Source: Nemertoderma westbladi (taxonomy: Eukaryota; Xenacoelomorpha; Nemertodermatida; Nemertodermatidae). Taken from it: a stretch of 22,844 nucleotides of DNA. The first letter of the stretch is position 1. Each line of letters opens with the position of its first letter. This document shows, piece by piece, positions 1 through 8,664 of this stretch. The position numbers and the translations under genes were made by a program. The notes beneath the pieces were generated by a model. That model saw only the letters and a list, made by a program, of their open reading frames with translations, did not search any database and had not been told where the DNA came from. The DNA is taken from NCBI GenBank assembly GCA_032718475.1, contig JAUCBJ010007254.1, forward strand, positions 1 through 22,844, given 5' to 3'.

Positions 1-76
1 GTAGTACAACACGTGGAACGATGGGTTGGGCCAATCGTAGGGCAAATGACAATTTATTGCTCCAATGTGCGTTCAT

Positions 77-106
77 AGAATGTTGTAGAATGTTCTAGTT
101 GATTCC
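77..106 (+). promoter_or_regulatory. heat-shock-element-like pentamer array
   Basis: In consecutive 5-bp blocks, GAA occurs at 78-80 and 88-90, and TTC at 93-95 and 103-105. Four of six blocks therefore fit the alternating nGAAn/nTTCn rule for a gapped heat shock element, including one perfect nGAAnnTTCn at 87-96. The array lies 16 bp upstream of a TATA box. Factor binding is inferred. Confidence 0.4.
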
Positions 107-121
107 ATGCTTAGGATTTGC

Positions 122-128
122 TATATAA
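122..128 (+). promoter_or_regulatory. TATA box
   Basis: TATATAA directly follows the heat-shock-like array and precedes a G-rich start region (GGGACGG). The spacing suits a compact RNA polymerase II promoter. Confidence 0.4.
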
Positions 129-147
129 GGGACGGTTTGCTCTTCGG

Positions 148-210
148 TTATCACTTAATCTTAACTTGTTATCACTTAATCTTAACTTGTTATCACTTAG
201 TCTTAACTTA
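148..210 (+). repeat. 21-bp tandem repeat, three copies
   Basis: Three head-to-tail copies occupy 148-168, 169-189 and 190-210. The first two are identical and the third differs at two positions. Each contains TTATCACTTA followed by TCTTAACTT. The array lies about 20 bp downstream of the TATA box, in the presumed R/leader part of the LTR-like block. Confidence 0.95.
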
Positions 211-452
211 CCTCTTACTTTAGTTTAGTTCCCCCTTTTGTTATTTTAAAAAGTTAAGTTCGATAAGTCTTTGTAATTACGTTAAATATACTGCAAACTC
301 TCAGCTATGTAGTTTTAACATATCTATCTTGAGAAAGCCAAATGCTTCGGAGAATGGCTGCCTAGACCGTTAGGCCTCAGCAACGCAAGGGAAAAGATGT
401 CCACGACACATTAGAGAGCTCACATTATCTTCGCCCATGCCCATTCGCGAGT

Positions 453-677
453 ATGCCTCACAGCCAGGAAGCGCCCACGTCAGAGGAAGTTAAGACTTTG
501 TTTGATGCCCTTACCCGCCGTAAGACCTTAGATCAGAGTAAAGCATGACGCCGTCCTGAGACGCCGTCAAATTTAGGATCAAATATCTCAGATTCAGACA
601 GGAAAAACCCCAGTCAACCTGTATCTCCTATAGGTGCGAGCTGTTGCTGTTCGTCAGTACACGCAAGTACACTTAGG
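453..677 (+). pseudogene. possible start of a gag reading frame, broken
   Basis: An ATG at 453 opens 31 codons, beginning MPHSQEAPTSEEVKTLFDAL, to a TGA at 546-548. The same frame then stays open for about 40 more codons. The position just downstream of the LTR-like promoter and the acidic/amphipathic start are what a gag N-terminus would show. I recognise no domain, and short open stretches like this occur by chance. This is a weak call. Confidence 0.2.
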
Positions 678-699
678 TGCAAATAGCACGCTCTATAAT

Positions 700-2490
700 T
701 TGGTGATTTGCAGTACTGACAGTACAGTACCATCTTAGCTTTGTAGGACTCATAGATTGAGTGACATGTCTGACTCCAAAGTATTTGATCAGGCAAGTGG
801 CAGCTTTCCGCTACCGGCACAAGTTTGGCTAAGGGAGGTTTACTAACATCCTACCACGCCCTTGCCACGTACGGATGGTATTTACTGCTGACCACCACAG
901 TAACAAAGTTCTAGAATCAAATTTATATACCAGATCAGCTATACTTACGGTAGTAAATTAACACCTATTTCCTTATCTCACAATCAGAATCTGGTATTAG
1001 TGCCGATTACTGGTGTAGTTATTAACACCGTAATTGCCCGGTTGAGTTGTGAATGAAGGAGGAGAGAGCCCTTTTGACGTCAGTTTGTAAGTATTACGCC
1101 TACAGCGTGCGACTAGCTTATTCGAGTAGCTAGCGCCCGGTATTGTTATTTTGATTAAAATCACCAAAACCTAGTATGATGGCGATACACCAAAATTGTT
1201 TTATTTGTAACACAAACAAACACACACACGCGTCTTCAGATCTAAGCTAGGCTACTGACTACGATAGGCTTAGGCGATAGGTAAGAAATATTCAATTATT
1301 TGCGGAGATATTTGGTATTTTTTACTCAGGCAGAGAGGCACCCTTTTGACTGCTATTTTCCTGTCGGCAGTATTGTTTTATGCTAGTATTGTTAACCCGC
1401 TAGCTCGAATATAACCATATAAATTACACTGCGGCAAGTTTACAGTATTTTGGGTCCATTAGTGATAGTTAGGATTTGCTACGGCATGGGGATTGTTTTC
1501 CCGTGAGTTTGGTCTGTATCAGTAGACTGTACAACTGCCTCACCAGTTAGAGGCCGGTCATCCTGTTTGTCTAGTTAGCCCGGGCTTTTGATTCGCCCAC
1601 ATATTAGAATAGACATCAGGCCCCGTTCCTCGCCAGTAGTAGTTTGTGTACTTAGTATCTGTTTATTTAGACACCCTGGACTGGGATTTCTTGTCAGATA
1701 CTGTACAAGCCCATATACACTGCTGGATTCTACAGTAAGGTACTTCGTTACTAGGATCCGGTCGGCGGTATACTACTGGCCTTATCAGTAGGAGATACTT
1801 TATAATTTAAAATTAGTAGAATTAGTAATTTGTAGAATGTTTCTTACTGATAAGCCTTTAGGGTAGCTAGTAGATTCGTATTTGGCTAGCTGTAAATAGC
1901 TAGTTAGTTTGTAATTATTTTGTCTTAGGCCATTGGCGGCGTTACTTTTTTTCGGAACTTGAAAGGGTACGCAAGGTTTAAAGACCAATTTTTATCGGTA
2001 CCTAGGAAAATATTTTAGTAGTCCATAAAACTCTCACCTTCGATTTTTCAGAACTCAAGGACTCATTTCTGGACCGCCTCAAAGGATTAGGCCGTTTTTA
2101 GCAAGTTTGGGAGGTACACGATTCGTCCGTGATGATGGAAATGGAACAGTTCTCGTCCAGTTTGTATCTGGGGATCTGTTTGACTGGAAGATCAAAGGAA
2201 CATAAGTTTTACGACTCGTGTCGTTTAAACTTAGAGCCCAGCAGCACTCAAAATTTGTGGGTTCCACTGTCTAATTTATGTGTTTGTTGGTACTTATTTT
2301 CCCCTAGACGTTGCTGTTTTGCCTATAATTTGTACTTGTTGATCTATATTTTGGTAGCGTATACCGCTATCTCACTTATTCGTACAGATTTAGCTGGTAT
2401 GCTGAATTATTAATACCTTTATTATATACCCTTTGATTTTATTTGTACCGGTTAGGGTATATATAGTATATATATATACCGAGGTAAGTT
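700..2490. other. unassigned region
   Basis: No reading frame here resembles a known protein on either strand. It contains a perfect TGACGTCA (1075-1082), a short CA-rich run (1212-1231), CTAGCTA-rich patches near 1110-1130 and 1865-1910, and a TA-rich stretch at 2458-2479 just before the LINE begins. I see no RNA gene and no convincing repeat boundary. Confidence 0.5.
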
Positions 2491-2496
2491 TTGCTT

Positions 2497-3272
2497 CGGG
2501 ACTGCGAGGCATACAGCTCGTTCAACCTAATTGGTTCGGACCACAGAATTGTGACTGCAGAACTCAGACTCAGTTTGAGAGCCAGCAAACCCAGGACAAG
2601 CAGCAAATCAACTATGACTGGGAGAAACTCAGAACTGACAATGCAGTAAAGGATGCTTATGCAGTAGAAGTTCAAAACCGCTTTGAAGCACTTCAGTCAA
2701 TGGATAAAGACCAGTCCACTGATTCAATATACCAGAATATAATAAAAGCCCACAAGGAATCAGCTAAGAGGCATATCCCCCAGAAACCCAAACGAAAACA
2801 GTATGTGCCATGGCAACACTCTGAGGTTACTTGTAAGAGAGAAGATCTTAAGATAGCCTACAAAGTAAAAACCGAACAACCGATTAACAAGGTTGAGAAA
2901 GCTAAGGAAGATCTTAAATTGGCCAACAAGATTGCAGAAATTACAACTGATCACATACAGCAACAATCAAGACTTACCTGGCAAACTGTGAATGAGGTAT
3001 CTGGTCGGAAAAGTTGTGCAAAGGGGCGCCTCAAAGCCGATAGTTCCGAAGAACGTGTGGGGAAGTGGAAAAATCACTTCAGCAACTTGCTTGGGCAGCC
3101 ACCAAACAGCGAGGTCAGCCCTACAAGGAAAATATATGACAAGATACTACCTATAGAGACAGGGGATTTCATACCTGCCAAACTCCAAAGATGCATTAAA
3201 AGCATGTCCAATAATAAAGCACTAGTGGATTATATGAAATTCCAGCGGAGGTATGGAAAACAGGAGTGCTAA
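2497..3272 (+). pseudogene. LINE 1 endonuclease C-terminus and RT-proximal linker
   Basis: From 2497 one frame reads RDCEAYSSFNLIGSDHR (SDHR at 2536-2547), followed by a segment ending RLSLRA. SDHR is the conserved last catalytic motif of APE-type LINE endonucleases. Around 2590 the coding frame changes, and the next frame, open to 3272, carries the lysine-rich linker that joins endonuclease to RT, with the landmarks YDWEKL, NRFEAL and KWKNHFSNLL. Near its end SNNKALVDYMKF corresponds to the K..KA.G.D.IP motif at the start of the RT fold, with key residues lost. The product would be cytoplasmic/nuclear as part of a retrotransposon ORF2 polyprotein. It is not functional. Confidence 0.8.
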
Positions 3273-3940
3273 ACAGACCATTATTGAATGTTTGCAACCG
3301 GATGTTAAAAGGGGAAAAGCCTCCACCAATTTGGACTAAAGGTCAACTAAAGCCTCTCCCCAAGAAAGGAGACCTCGGTATACCAACAAACTATCGTGGG
3401 ATCTGTTTGCTTGTGGTAGCTGCCAAAATATACAATAAAATCATTCTATATAGGATTAGGCCTCACATAGAGAAACTACTGCGTAAGAGCCAAAACGGAT
3501 TTCAACCAAGTAGATCAACAATAGCTCAGATACTTGCACTACGGAGACTGATTGAAGGAATTAAGTCAAAGAATCTCCCTGCAGTGATGACTTTTGTGGA
3601 CTTCAAGAAGGCATTCGACTCCATCCATAGAGGTAAAATGCTTGAAATCATAAGAGCTTATGGAATACAAGAAGCAATCGTTGCTGGCATTGGATTGTTA
3701 TATTGTGACACAGAAGCATAGGTACTCTCACCAGATGGTGAGACTGAGTTTTTCTCAATCCTGGCTGGTATACTGCAAGGTGACACATTAGCACCATTAC
3801 TATTTGTAATTGTACTGGATTACACAATGAGGATGGCCACAAAGGGTGAAGATCTGCGATTCACACTTCAAGTACGCATAAGTAGTAGATATCCGTCAAC
3901 TACAGTCACAGACACCGACTTTGCGGATGACATAGTCTGA
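3266..3940 (+). pseudogene. LINE 1 reverse transcriptase core
   Basis: The RT motifs appear in order: PLPKKGD and YRGICLL (fingers), NGFQPSRST, FVDFKKAFDS (motif A, first catalytic Asp), GILQGDTLAPLLF (motif B) and DFADD (motif C, catalytic Asp pair, near 3918-3932). One in-frame TAG at 3719-3721 separates motif A from motif B. The frame is otherwise open to the TGA at 3938-3940. After motif C the expected KTK and YLGSW segments are missing, and the next recognisable residues belong to the C-terminal tail, so roughly 120 codons have been deleted. Confidence 0.88.
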
Positions 3941-4345
3941 AGACTAAGTTCTTTCGAGCCACAGTGGAATGTGTATTTTTATACGGGGATGAGACCTGGA
4001 CACTGACTAACTCACTTGAACAACGAATTGATGGTTGCTACACAAGACTACAAAGGGCAGCCCTCAATATCAGCTGGAGACAACACATGATAAATGCCGA
4101 GCTTTATGGTACAATACCACCTGTATCAACCACCCTCCGTGAACGCAGATTAAGATTCAGTTCTGGCGAAGTAAAGATGAGGTCATAACAGATCTACTTT
4201 TCTGGCAACCAACTCATGGAAAGCATAGTCGTGGACGACCGGCCTTTATATATACTTGAAAGGGATACTGAACTTGGGAGAATCGAAATTGCAACAACTA
4301 TGGAGAATCAGGAAGCCTGGATGAGTTCGCTCGACTTAGTCGTAG
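3937..4345 (+). pseudogene. LINE 1 C-terminal tail
   Basis: Directly after the motif C frame, another frame reads TKFFRATVE and then LYGDETWTLT, LEQRIDGCYTRLQR and NISWRQH, ending at a stop at 4186-4188. A further frameshift gives WQPTHGKHSRGRPA, then RDTELG and MENQEAW. These are the standard ordered landmarks of the post-RT tail in this LINE group (YGsEtWTL, RLLR..LNISW, HGkRsRGRPA, M.dR..W). The tail is about full length apart from the deletion upstream. The coding similarity fades at about 4330-4345. Confidence 0.82.
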
Positions 4346-4349
4346 TAAG

Positions 4350-4395
4350 TTTTGACATTTTGACATTTCGGCATTCTGACATTTCGACATTTTTT
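4350..4395 (+). repeat. GACATT-type tandem repeat at the LINE 1 3' end
   Basis: Five irregular 8-9-bp units of the type TTTTGACA/TTTCGACA end in a T run. Simple-repeat tails, rather than poly(A), are typical 3' ends of RTE-like LINEs, so this probably marks the insertion's 3' boundary. The BEL/Pao gag ATG begins 29 bp further on. Confidence 0.6.
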
Positions 4396-4423
4396 ACCCG
4401 TATTTGAGGTATATAATACAGAC

Positions 4424-5542
4424 ATGAGTGATACACCACACTCGACTAGACACCCACCTACCGACTATGATTCGTGTGACGCAGACAGATCGACAGTAGA
4501 CGACCCAAGAAGGAGGACTCGCAATTCTACCGATGTCACACCGCATACGTCGCCGGTACCACCTACGGAAATACCGGAAGCCATAGCACGTGGCGACGGT
4601 AGAACATAAGACTTCCTTACTGTCCTGCAAACCAGATTGTGGGAACCTGACATGGGAAGTTTGACTGGAAGCGAGGAGAACATTATTAGGAGTATAGGAG
4701 GACACATGGCCCAGATTACTCAAAATATCGGAGAAGGTTTTTGCGTCATGGGCGAATTAACCGTCCCGATGTCGAGATACGAGTTCTACACCCTTCAGGT
4801 AAGAGTAGAAAGTAGGGTACATGCCTCCATAGATAAACTTAAAGGTTGCAGAGTTGCATGTGACAACTTTACTCAGGTAATGATAATAGATAAATTGGTA
4901 AGTGCGAGGGAAAGTCTCATTCAGTTTAAGTCGGTTGTAGGATCGACTCAGCAAGAACAACTCGATCAACTGATGGGTGAGTCTGTTTCCGACGCATGGT
5001 TGCAACCCAAAGAGGAAGAAGAACTATACTGCCTGGACGGGAGGTTAGAGGCACTCACCAATTTTCTCCGTAGATGTGACGTACCGATCGAAGAACCGGA
5101 AGTTGTACCGAGAGGGACGATGGAAGTTCTAACTACGGGAGGCTCGACAGCCTACCAAATTCCACAACTGGATAGATCGTTCGTCAGCATACGGAGCAAA
5201 GCTGATGTTAGTCGGTCGACGTCAGTGATTACTCGAGGACAACAGGAGATCGCACGCCAACAACAAGTCGCCGAGGAAGAAGCGCAACAGCAGATGGCCC
5301 AAGTTGCTGTCGAGAAAGAAAGGCAACACCGGGAATATGAAGCGAAAATTGTTAATCTTCAGGCCCAAGCCGAGTTTGAAGCGTCAGAAATGCGCAAATT
5401 GGAGGAGGAGTTAGCGCGACAAACAGAAGCAGCCGAGTTAGCATGAAACAAGGCAGCTTCTGACGCATATGCCAAACTAGAAGTGCGACAGATAAACGCT
5501 CGTTTAGCCATACGAACGTTTAGCCGAACGCGAAAGCCATAA
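4424..5542 (+). pseudogene. BEL/Pao gag-like protein with coiled coil
   Basis: The ATG at 4424 opens a frame that runs to 5542, interrupted only by TAA at 4607-4609 and TGA at 5444-5446. Residues 1-61 are Ser/Thr/Pro/Asp-rich. The middle is helical (ESLIQFKSVVGSTQQEQLDQ; LEALTNFLRRC). The last part is a long Q/E/K/A-rich coiled coil (QQEIARQQQVAEEEAQQQMA and onward) that continues past the second stop. This matches gag N-terminal and capsid-like regions of BEL/Pao elements, which coat the particle and package RNA. The assignment rests mainly on the knuckles and protease downstream. Nearly open frames suggest fairly recent inactivation. Confidence 0.7.
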
Positions 5543-5610
5543 CCTATGCCACCCCAATGGATACCTCCAAGGTTCTGAGGCCTATTGGCACCAAGCAGCC
5601 ACAACAACAG

Positions 5611-5709
5611 TTGCCAGCAAATTTTGTGGGATGTCAATTCTGCGAGTGGAACGGCGGAAGATACAGCGGACACAAGCTACGAGGATGTCGCGCATTCAAG
5701 GATCTATGA
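5611..5709 (+). pseudogene. BEL/Pao nucleocapsid knuckle 1
   Basis: This short frame has CQFC at 5632-5643, then YSGHKLRGC and AFKDL, ending at a TGA at 5707-5709. Pao-type gag proteins have a first finger of the form C-x2-C-x(3-4)-H-x4-C followed by an ER-rich segment. Here the first Cys pair is followed by a longer loop (nine residues before His), so the finger is altered or carries a small insertion. It binds nucleic acid in intact relatives. Confidence 0.6.
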
Positions 5710-5741
5710 GTTGAGGAAAGACGACTCCAGATTCGCCCATT

Positions 5742-6434
5742 GGACTCTTGCTGGGATGTACCTTGCCTGGACATGTCCGAAAGGACTGCCCAAGCGATGA
5801 CACATGTCCTCTGTGTGGACGCAACCACGACACATTGCTCCACACTACTAGTCATACTCCGACTAAGCGTTTTTGACGAGAATATCCCGATAAAGCGGCT
5901 AGATGTGATGTGCTTTATAAAGAGCGCACACCACGCGAAATCCGTACTTTCTACATGGATTATGTGGATCAATCAGGTTCGTCTGACGAGGAAGAGACGG
6001 AGGACGAAACCTTTTACGTGCATGCGGGGGAGGAGGAACAACCATCTGTAACACTCCTTACACAGAATCAGTTGAAGGGTTTCAGCGTGATTCCTATTAA
6101 GATCACCAGAACCAGAGGGAGCAAGCATATATACGCTATCTTGGACTCTGCGTTTTCACACAGCTACGTTGATGAACAAGTGGCCGACGTAGTTACAGAC
6201 ATGAGCCAAGGTAAGACTGCTCAATATACTGTTAGTAGCATGCATGGTAAGAGGGCGATACCCATAATGAGAGTCAAACTAACCTTAGATACTCTTCTTT
6301 GTAAAGCGGAACATAGCAGAGAGGAAAGCTCATTACTTCCGGTAAGGAACTTGACATTTGCTGCCACCAAGGACTTTAGTAACCTTCTTGGTCCTGTGCC
6401 AGAACAATCCCCGGAAGACCGTAAGTATTTCTGA
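5742..6434 (+). pseudogene. BEL/Pao second knuckle and retropepsin-like protease
   Basis: One frame runs from about 5742 to the TGA at 6432-6434 with a single stop at 5874-5876. It begins with CTLPGHVRKDC then CPLCGRNHDTLLH, a Pao-type second knuckle whose first Cys is lost. An acidic linker with YKERTP and EEETEDE follows, and then the protease segment around YAILDSAFSHSYVDEQVA (catalytic Asp codon 6144-6146). Retropepsins need D-[ST]-G; here the Gly is replaced (DSA), so the enzyme should be inactive even apart from the stops. Later residues (MRVKLTL, NLTFAATKDF) fit the second half of the fold. Confidence 0.72.
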
Positions 6435-6717
6435 CATCTTGGATATACCGGAATGTCCTGTTAACTATCGCTCAATTGCGATGTTGATTGGGACAGACCA
6501 GTTCAACTTGCATCAAGTATGGGAGACACGCCCATCTGTAGTAACAGCGGTCAACCCTTACGCTTCTTGTAGAACTCCCATAGGTTGGTATACCAGAGCG
6601 CCTGTGCGTTCACTAGAGGTGAGGACCATTGGACATTGGTCCTTTTATAGCAATAATTTTGTTTTGCATATGTTGATCTTTCATTTGAATGGCAGCTTGG
6701 GGCGTAGCAAGGCCTAG
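6358..6717 (+). pseudogene. BEL/Pao pol, protease-RT junction
   Basis: After a frameshift near 6410-6430 the frame reads SDILDIPECP, then SIAMLIGTDQFNLHQVWETR and SCRTPIGWYTRAPV. The pair LIG.D...LH and T.lGW...G.V is diagnostic for the segment linking protease to RT in BEL/Pao pol. Similarity is lost after about residue 85 and the frame ends at a TAG at 6715-6717. From there AT-rich DNA leads into the LINE 3 fragment. The missing continuation reappears at 7987. Confidence 0.78.
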
Positions 6718-6719
6718 CA

Positions 6720-7027
6720 AAAAAATTTTGATCCCGAAAGTTCTAGAACACATATTTTAAAGATATTTTTGTGGTTTTTAAAGAATATATCACTTTTAGT
6801 ACATACTGTATTTGCATTTAAAATACTATATATTTGACATTAAATATGAATTCGGCATACTCCGGGGAACAATTAAAAAAAAAAATTTGAAATTCCTTAA
6901 AAATTGACTGATTTATCAAATATTTTCAATTTTCCCAATTTGGCATGAAAATTTCATTTTTTTCATATAAATTTGAAATTTTGGACTTGTTGAGCTAGAT
7001 TTTCTTCCCAGACATGAAAATTTTGAA
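6720..7027. other. AT-rich noncoding stretch before LINE 3 fragment
   Basis: This stretch has many A and T runs (for example AAATTTGAAATT and CATTTTTTTCATATAAAT) and no coding similarity on either strand. It probably came in with the LINE 3 insertion or an associated repeat. No clear target duplication was visible. Confidence 0.5.
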
Positions 7028-7725
7028 AGTCTGACAGTCAATTTGTCGAAAACAAAAGCCGTAAAATTCAGGAGAGGTGGACACCCGGCAAGATCAGATA
7101 TATTGACATATATGGGACAAAGTATAGAATTTTGTGATAGTTTCGAATATCTAGGAGTGGTACTATCCACAAAGAACGGCGCCAGCAAACACTACACACA
7201 CCTATATAAGAAAGGTATAGCATGTTGTGCTCGAATCGCCACCAAAGTCAACCTACCAATGACTAACATGGAAACCGCTAGGAAATTATACATAGCTATT
7301 GTCCTTCCGACAGTAACATATGGTTGTGATATATTCACCACAAAAGATAATATTAACTCTTTGGAACATATACGTAAAGTACAGTACGTGCCTTTTACTG
7401 GAAAATGTGGTGCGGAATCTCGAAATATGCCCGGTCCAACCCTATTCTAGAATCAATTGACAACGCTTCGAGCTCTGACACTAACTTAGCGGGTTTAACA
7501 GGCTATCGGCGGCGATCAATGGCACAGCTAGTGTCAAACGGTTGCCACCATAAGCTATGTTCCACACCGAACTGCTGGTCACCTATCGATTCATGCATTT
7601 GCTGTTTATGCAGTTGCCAAGCAACAGAAGCCACCCATTACATTAATTGCACCTCATTTCCTCGTGGATTGTCGAAGCTGAAGGCTGCCCTGTTTTTAAT
7701 GAACTATGAACATCAACCTACATGA
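7028..7725 (+). pseudogene. LINE 3: 3' portion of a second-family non-LTR ORF2
   Basis: A 5'-truncated LINE. The first frame (7028 to about 7400) carries NLSKTKAVKFRRGG, FEYLGVVLST, HLYKKGIACCARIATKVNL and VLPTVTYGCDI, the RT thumb and post-RT landmarks (KTK, YLG, LP...YG). A one-base shift near 7390-7405 leads to a second frame with WCGISKYARSNPILESID, RRRSMAQLV, and a Cys/His cluster: HHKLC, then CICCLC and a THYINC motif, ending at TGA 7723-7725. The Cys/His-rich C-terminus and sequence style differ from LINEs 1 and 2, so this is a separate family. RT motifs A-C are absent. It splits the BEL/Pao pol segment. Confidence 0.75.
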
Positions 7726-7986
7726 TTTTTAACTCATTATTGTTTTATAAATTAAGTTACTAGAATATTATTAATTTTAAAAAAATTGTGCTGTTACTAA
7801 ATAAATAATTAATTAATTTTACCACGAAAACCAAAATGTTTTGGTAATAAACGTGTACTCTCGATTCAAAATTTTGAAATGAAGTATATTTTCTGAGGTT
7901 TTCAGATATGGCGAATCGAATGGTGACATTGAAAAAAGTTTTTGAGCACGTCGGTTTTTGCCTATTTTGGCCACTCTTGACCCACT
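7726..7986 (+). other. probable LINE 3 3' UTR and junction
   Basis: AT-rich sequence follows the LINE 3 stop. It contains AATAAA-like hexamers (near 7800 and 7846) and no coding similarity. The BEL/Pao frame resumes at about 7987, so the right insertion boundary probably lies between 7900 and 7990. Confidence 0.45.
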
Positions 7987-8664
7987 GTGCATTCCTGTGG
8001 TCCCACTGTACTTACAGTACCACGACAGACTTACATCACCACTAACACCGACGTAACAGACTTGGACGAGACCACACGGACCTCTAAATTACAGCTACTT
8101 GCAGCGAAACAGGTTGTATCGACCACCGAAGAGCAAAGGGTTGTTGCTGTGGATGTCTCGATTAATGAGGATCTTGGAAGGCTTGCGAGCCTACCGACAG
8201 ATCCAAACGTCGTTGACCCCATCCACCAGGCTTCGACACCGGTCGCTGATCTTGGAAGGCTTGCAAGCCTACCGATAGATCAAAAGGTTGCCTAACTGCC
8301 TCACGACGTTTCGATGCTGACTAGTGACATCGGAAGGCTTGCCAGCCTACCAGCCACATTGACACTAGCCACCGCAGCGGACGACAATGTAGACGAGGAC
8401 CATGGCGCAGTGCAAGCAGCGCTTGTCAGACTGCTGACTGAGAAAACCATCAAGTGGTTGGAACAGGACTCAGCAGAACCAGGAAGCTGGGACACCGCTA
8501 TGTCAGAACAGGGAAAACGGCCATTAAAGATTATGAAGGATACCATTCACCAGACCACGAATGGCCACTACGAAGTTGGGATGTTGTGGCGCCATGGACA
8601 ATGTAAACAGGAGGGGAGGAAACGACCGAGGCAGGACGATGACAGAGGCAAAGAGATGAGATAG
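7987..8664 (+). pseudogene. BEL/Pao pol, linker with GRLASLP repeats and pre-RT segment
   Basis: One frame is open from 7987 to the TAG at 8662-8664 except for a TAA at 8293-8295. The first part is a Thr/Val/Asp-rich linker. The middle holds three GRLASLP repeats 26 codons apart. The last part reads AALVRLLTEKTIKWLEQDS, AMSEQGKRPLKIMKDT and NGHYEVGMLWRHGQ, which is the Pao-type segment directly before the RT fingers (general form .aM.......G.Y.VglpW+). After RHGQCK the similarity stops in a basic tail, so the catalytic RT is missing. The repeats are discussed separately. Confidence 0.72.
8170..8371 (+). repeat. 78-bp tandem repeat with palindromic core, three copies
   Basis: The 20-bp core GGAAGGCTTGCNAGCCTACC occurs at 8176-8195, 8254-8273 and 8332-8351, exactly 78 bp apart. 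Copy 2 contains the perfect 14-bp palindrome AGGCTTGCAAGCCT. In copies 1 and 2 the symmetry extends outward to GATC at both ends (8170-8203 and 8248-8281). The core reads GRLASLP on both strands. The sequence between cores is poorly conserved. Confidence 0.95.

Larger units (their letters stand above)
1..345 (+). mobile_element. LTR-like promoter region of an unidentified LTR retroelement, partial
   Basis: This block has the order expected of an LTR: a U3-like region with an enhancer-like array (77-106), a TATA box (122-128), a triplicated 21-bp repeat (148-210) and an AT-rich R/U5-like stretch, then a short gag-like frame from 453. The left edge is cut by the window. No second copy that could be the partner LTR lies in the window, and I could not fix the LTR 3' end or a primer-binding site. 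The identity as an LTR is inferred from layout only. It could instead be the promoter of a host gene whose body lies elsewhere. Confidence 0.4.
2497..4345 (+). mobile_element. LINE 1: 5'-truncated APE-type (RTE-like) non-LTR retrotransposon
   Basis: The element starts inside the last part of an AP-endonuclease domain and continues through a linker, a reverse transcriptase and the conserved C-terminal tail. It is dead: the frame changes at least three times (near 2590, 3266 and 4190), there is an in-frame TAG at 3719-3721, and the stretch between RT motif C and the tail is deleted. Truncation at the 5' end with an intact 3' end is the usual outcome of target-primed reverse transcription. A GACATT-type repeat tail follows at 4350. 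The motif style resembles RTE-like elements abundant in marine invertebrates, but the clade cannot be fixed by eye. Confidence 0.85.
4424..8664 (+). mobile_element. degenerate BEL/Pao LTR retroelement, internal part
   Basis: The segment shows the BEL/Pao gene order on one strand: a coiled-coil gag, paired Cys/His knuckles, a retropepsin-like domain, the pol-start motifs LIGTDQ and TPIGW, and then NGHYEVGMLWR, the Pao-type segment just before the RT fingers. It is broken by stops and frameshifts. A LINE 3 fragment with flanking AT-rich DNA (about 6720-7980) sits inside it. RT palm, RNase H, integrase and both LTRs are absent, so the 3' half of pol is missing after 8664. BEL/Pao elements are known only from animals, which is the best clue to the host. 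Confidence 0.8.

Noticed and set aside
345-375. TGGCTGCCTAGACCG as a primer-binding site for the LTR-like block
   Set aside because: No convincing match to a tRNA 3' end. A weak resemblance to an internal tRNA-Leu segment is not enough.
1075-1082. Perfect cAMP-response-type site TGACGTCA
   Set aside because: A single 8-bp match with no adjacent promoter features or gene; expected by chance at this scale.
2531-2545. TTGGTTCGGACC as a retroviral-type primer-binding site after a possible LTR
   Set aside because: In the coding frame these bases are the IGSDH codons of the LINE 1 endonuclease, flanked by other conserved residues, so no LTR boundary is needed.
8301-8546. Minus-strand frame containing GRLASLP as a second gene
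   Set aside because: It arises from the palindromic core mirrored from the plus strand. The plus-strand frame has the BEL/Pao landmarks and the minus-strand frame has none.
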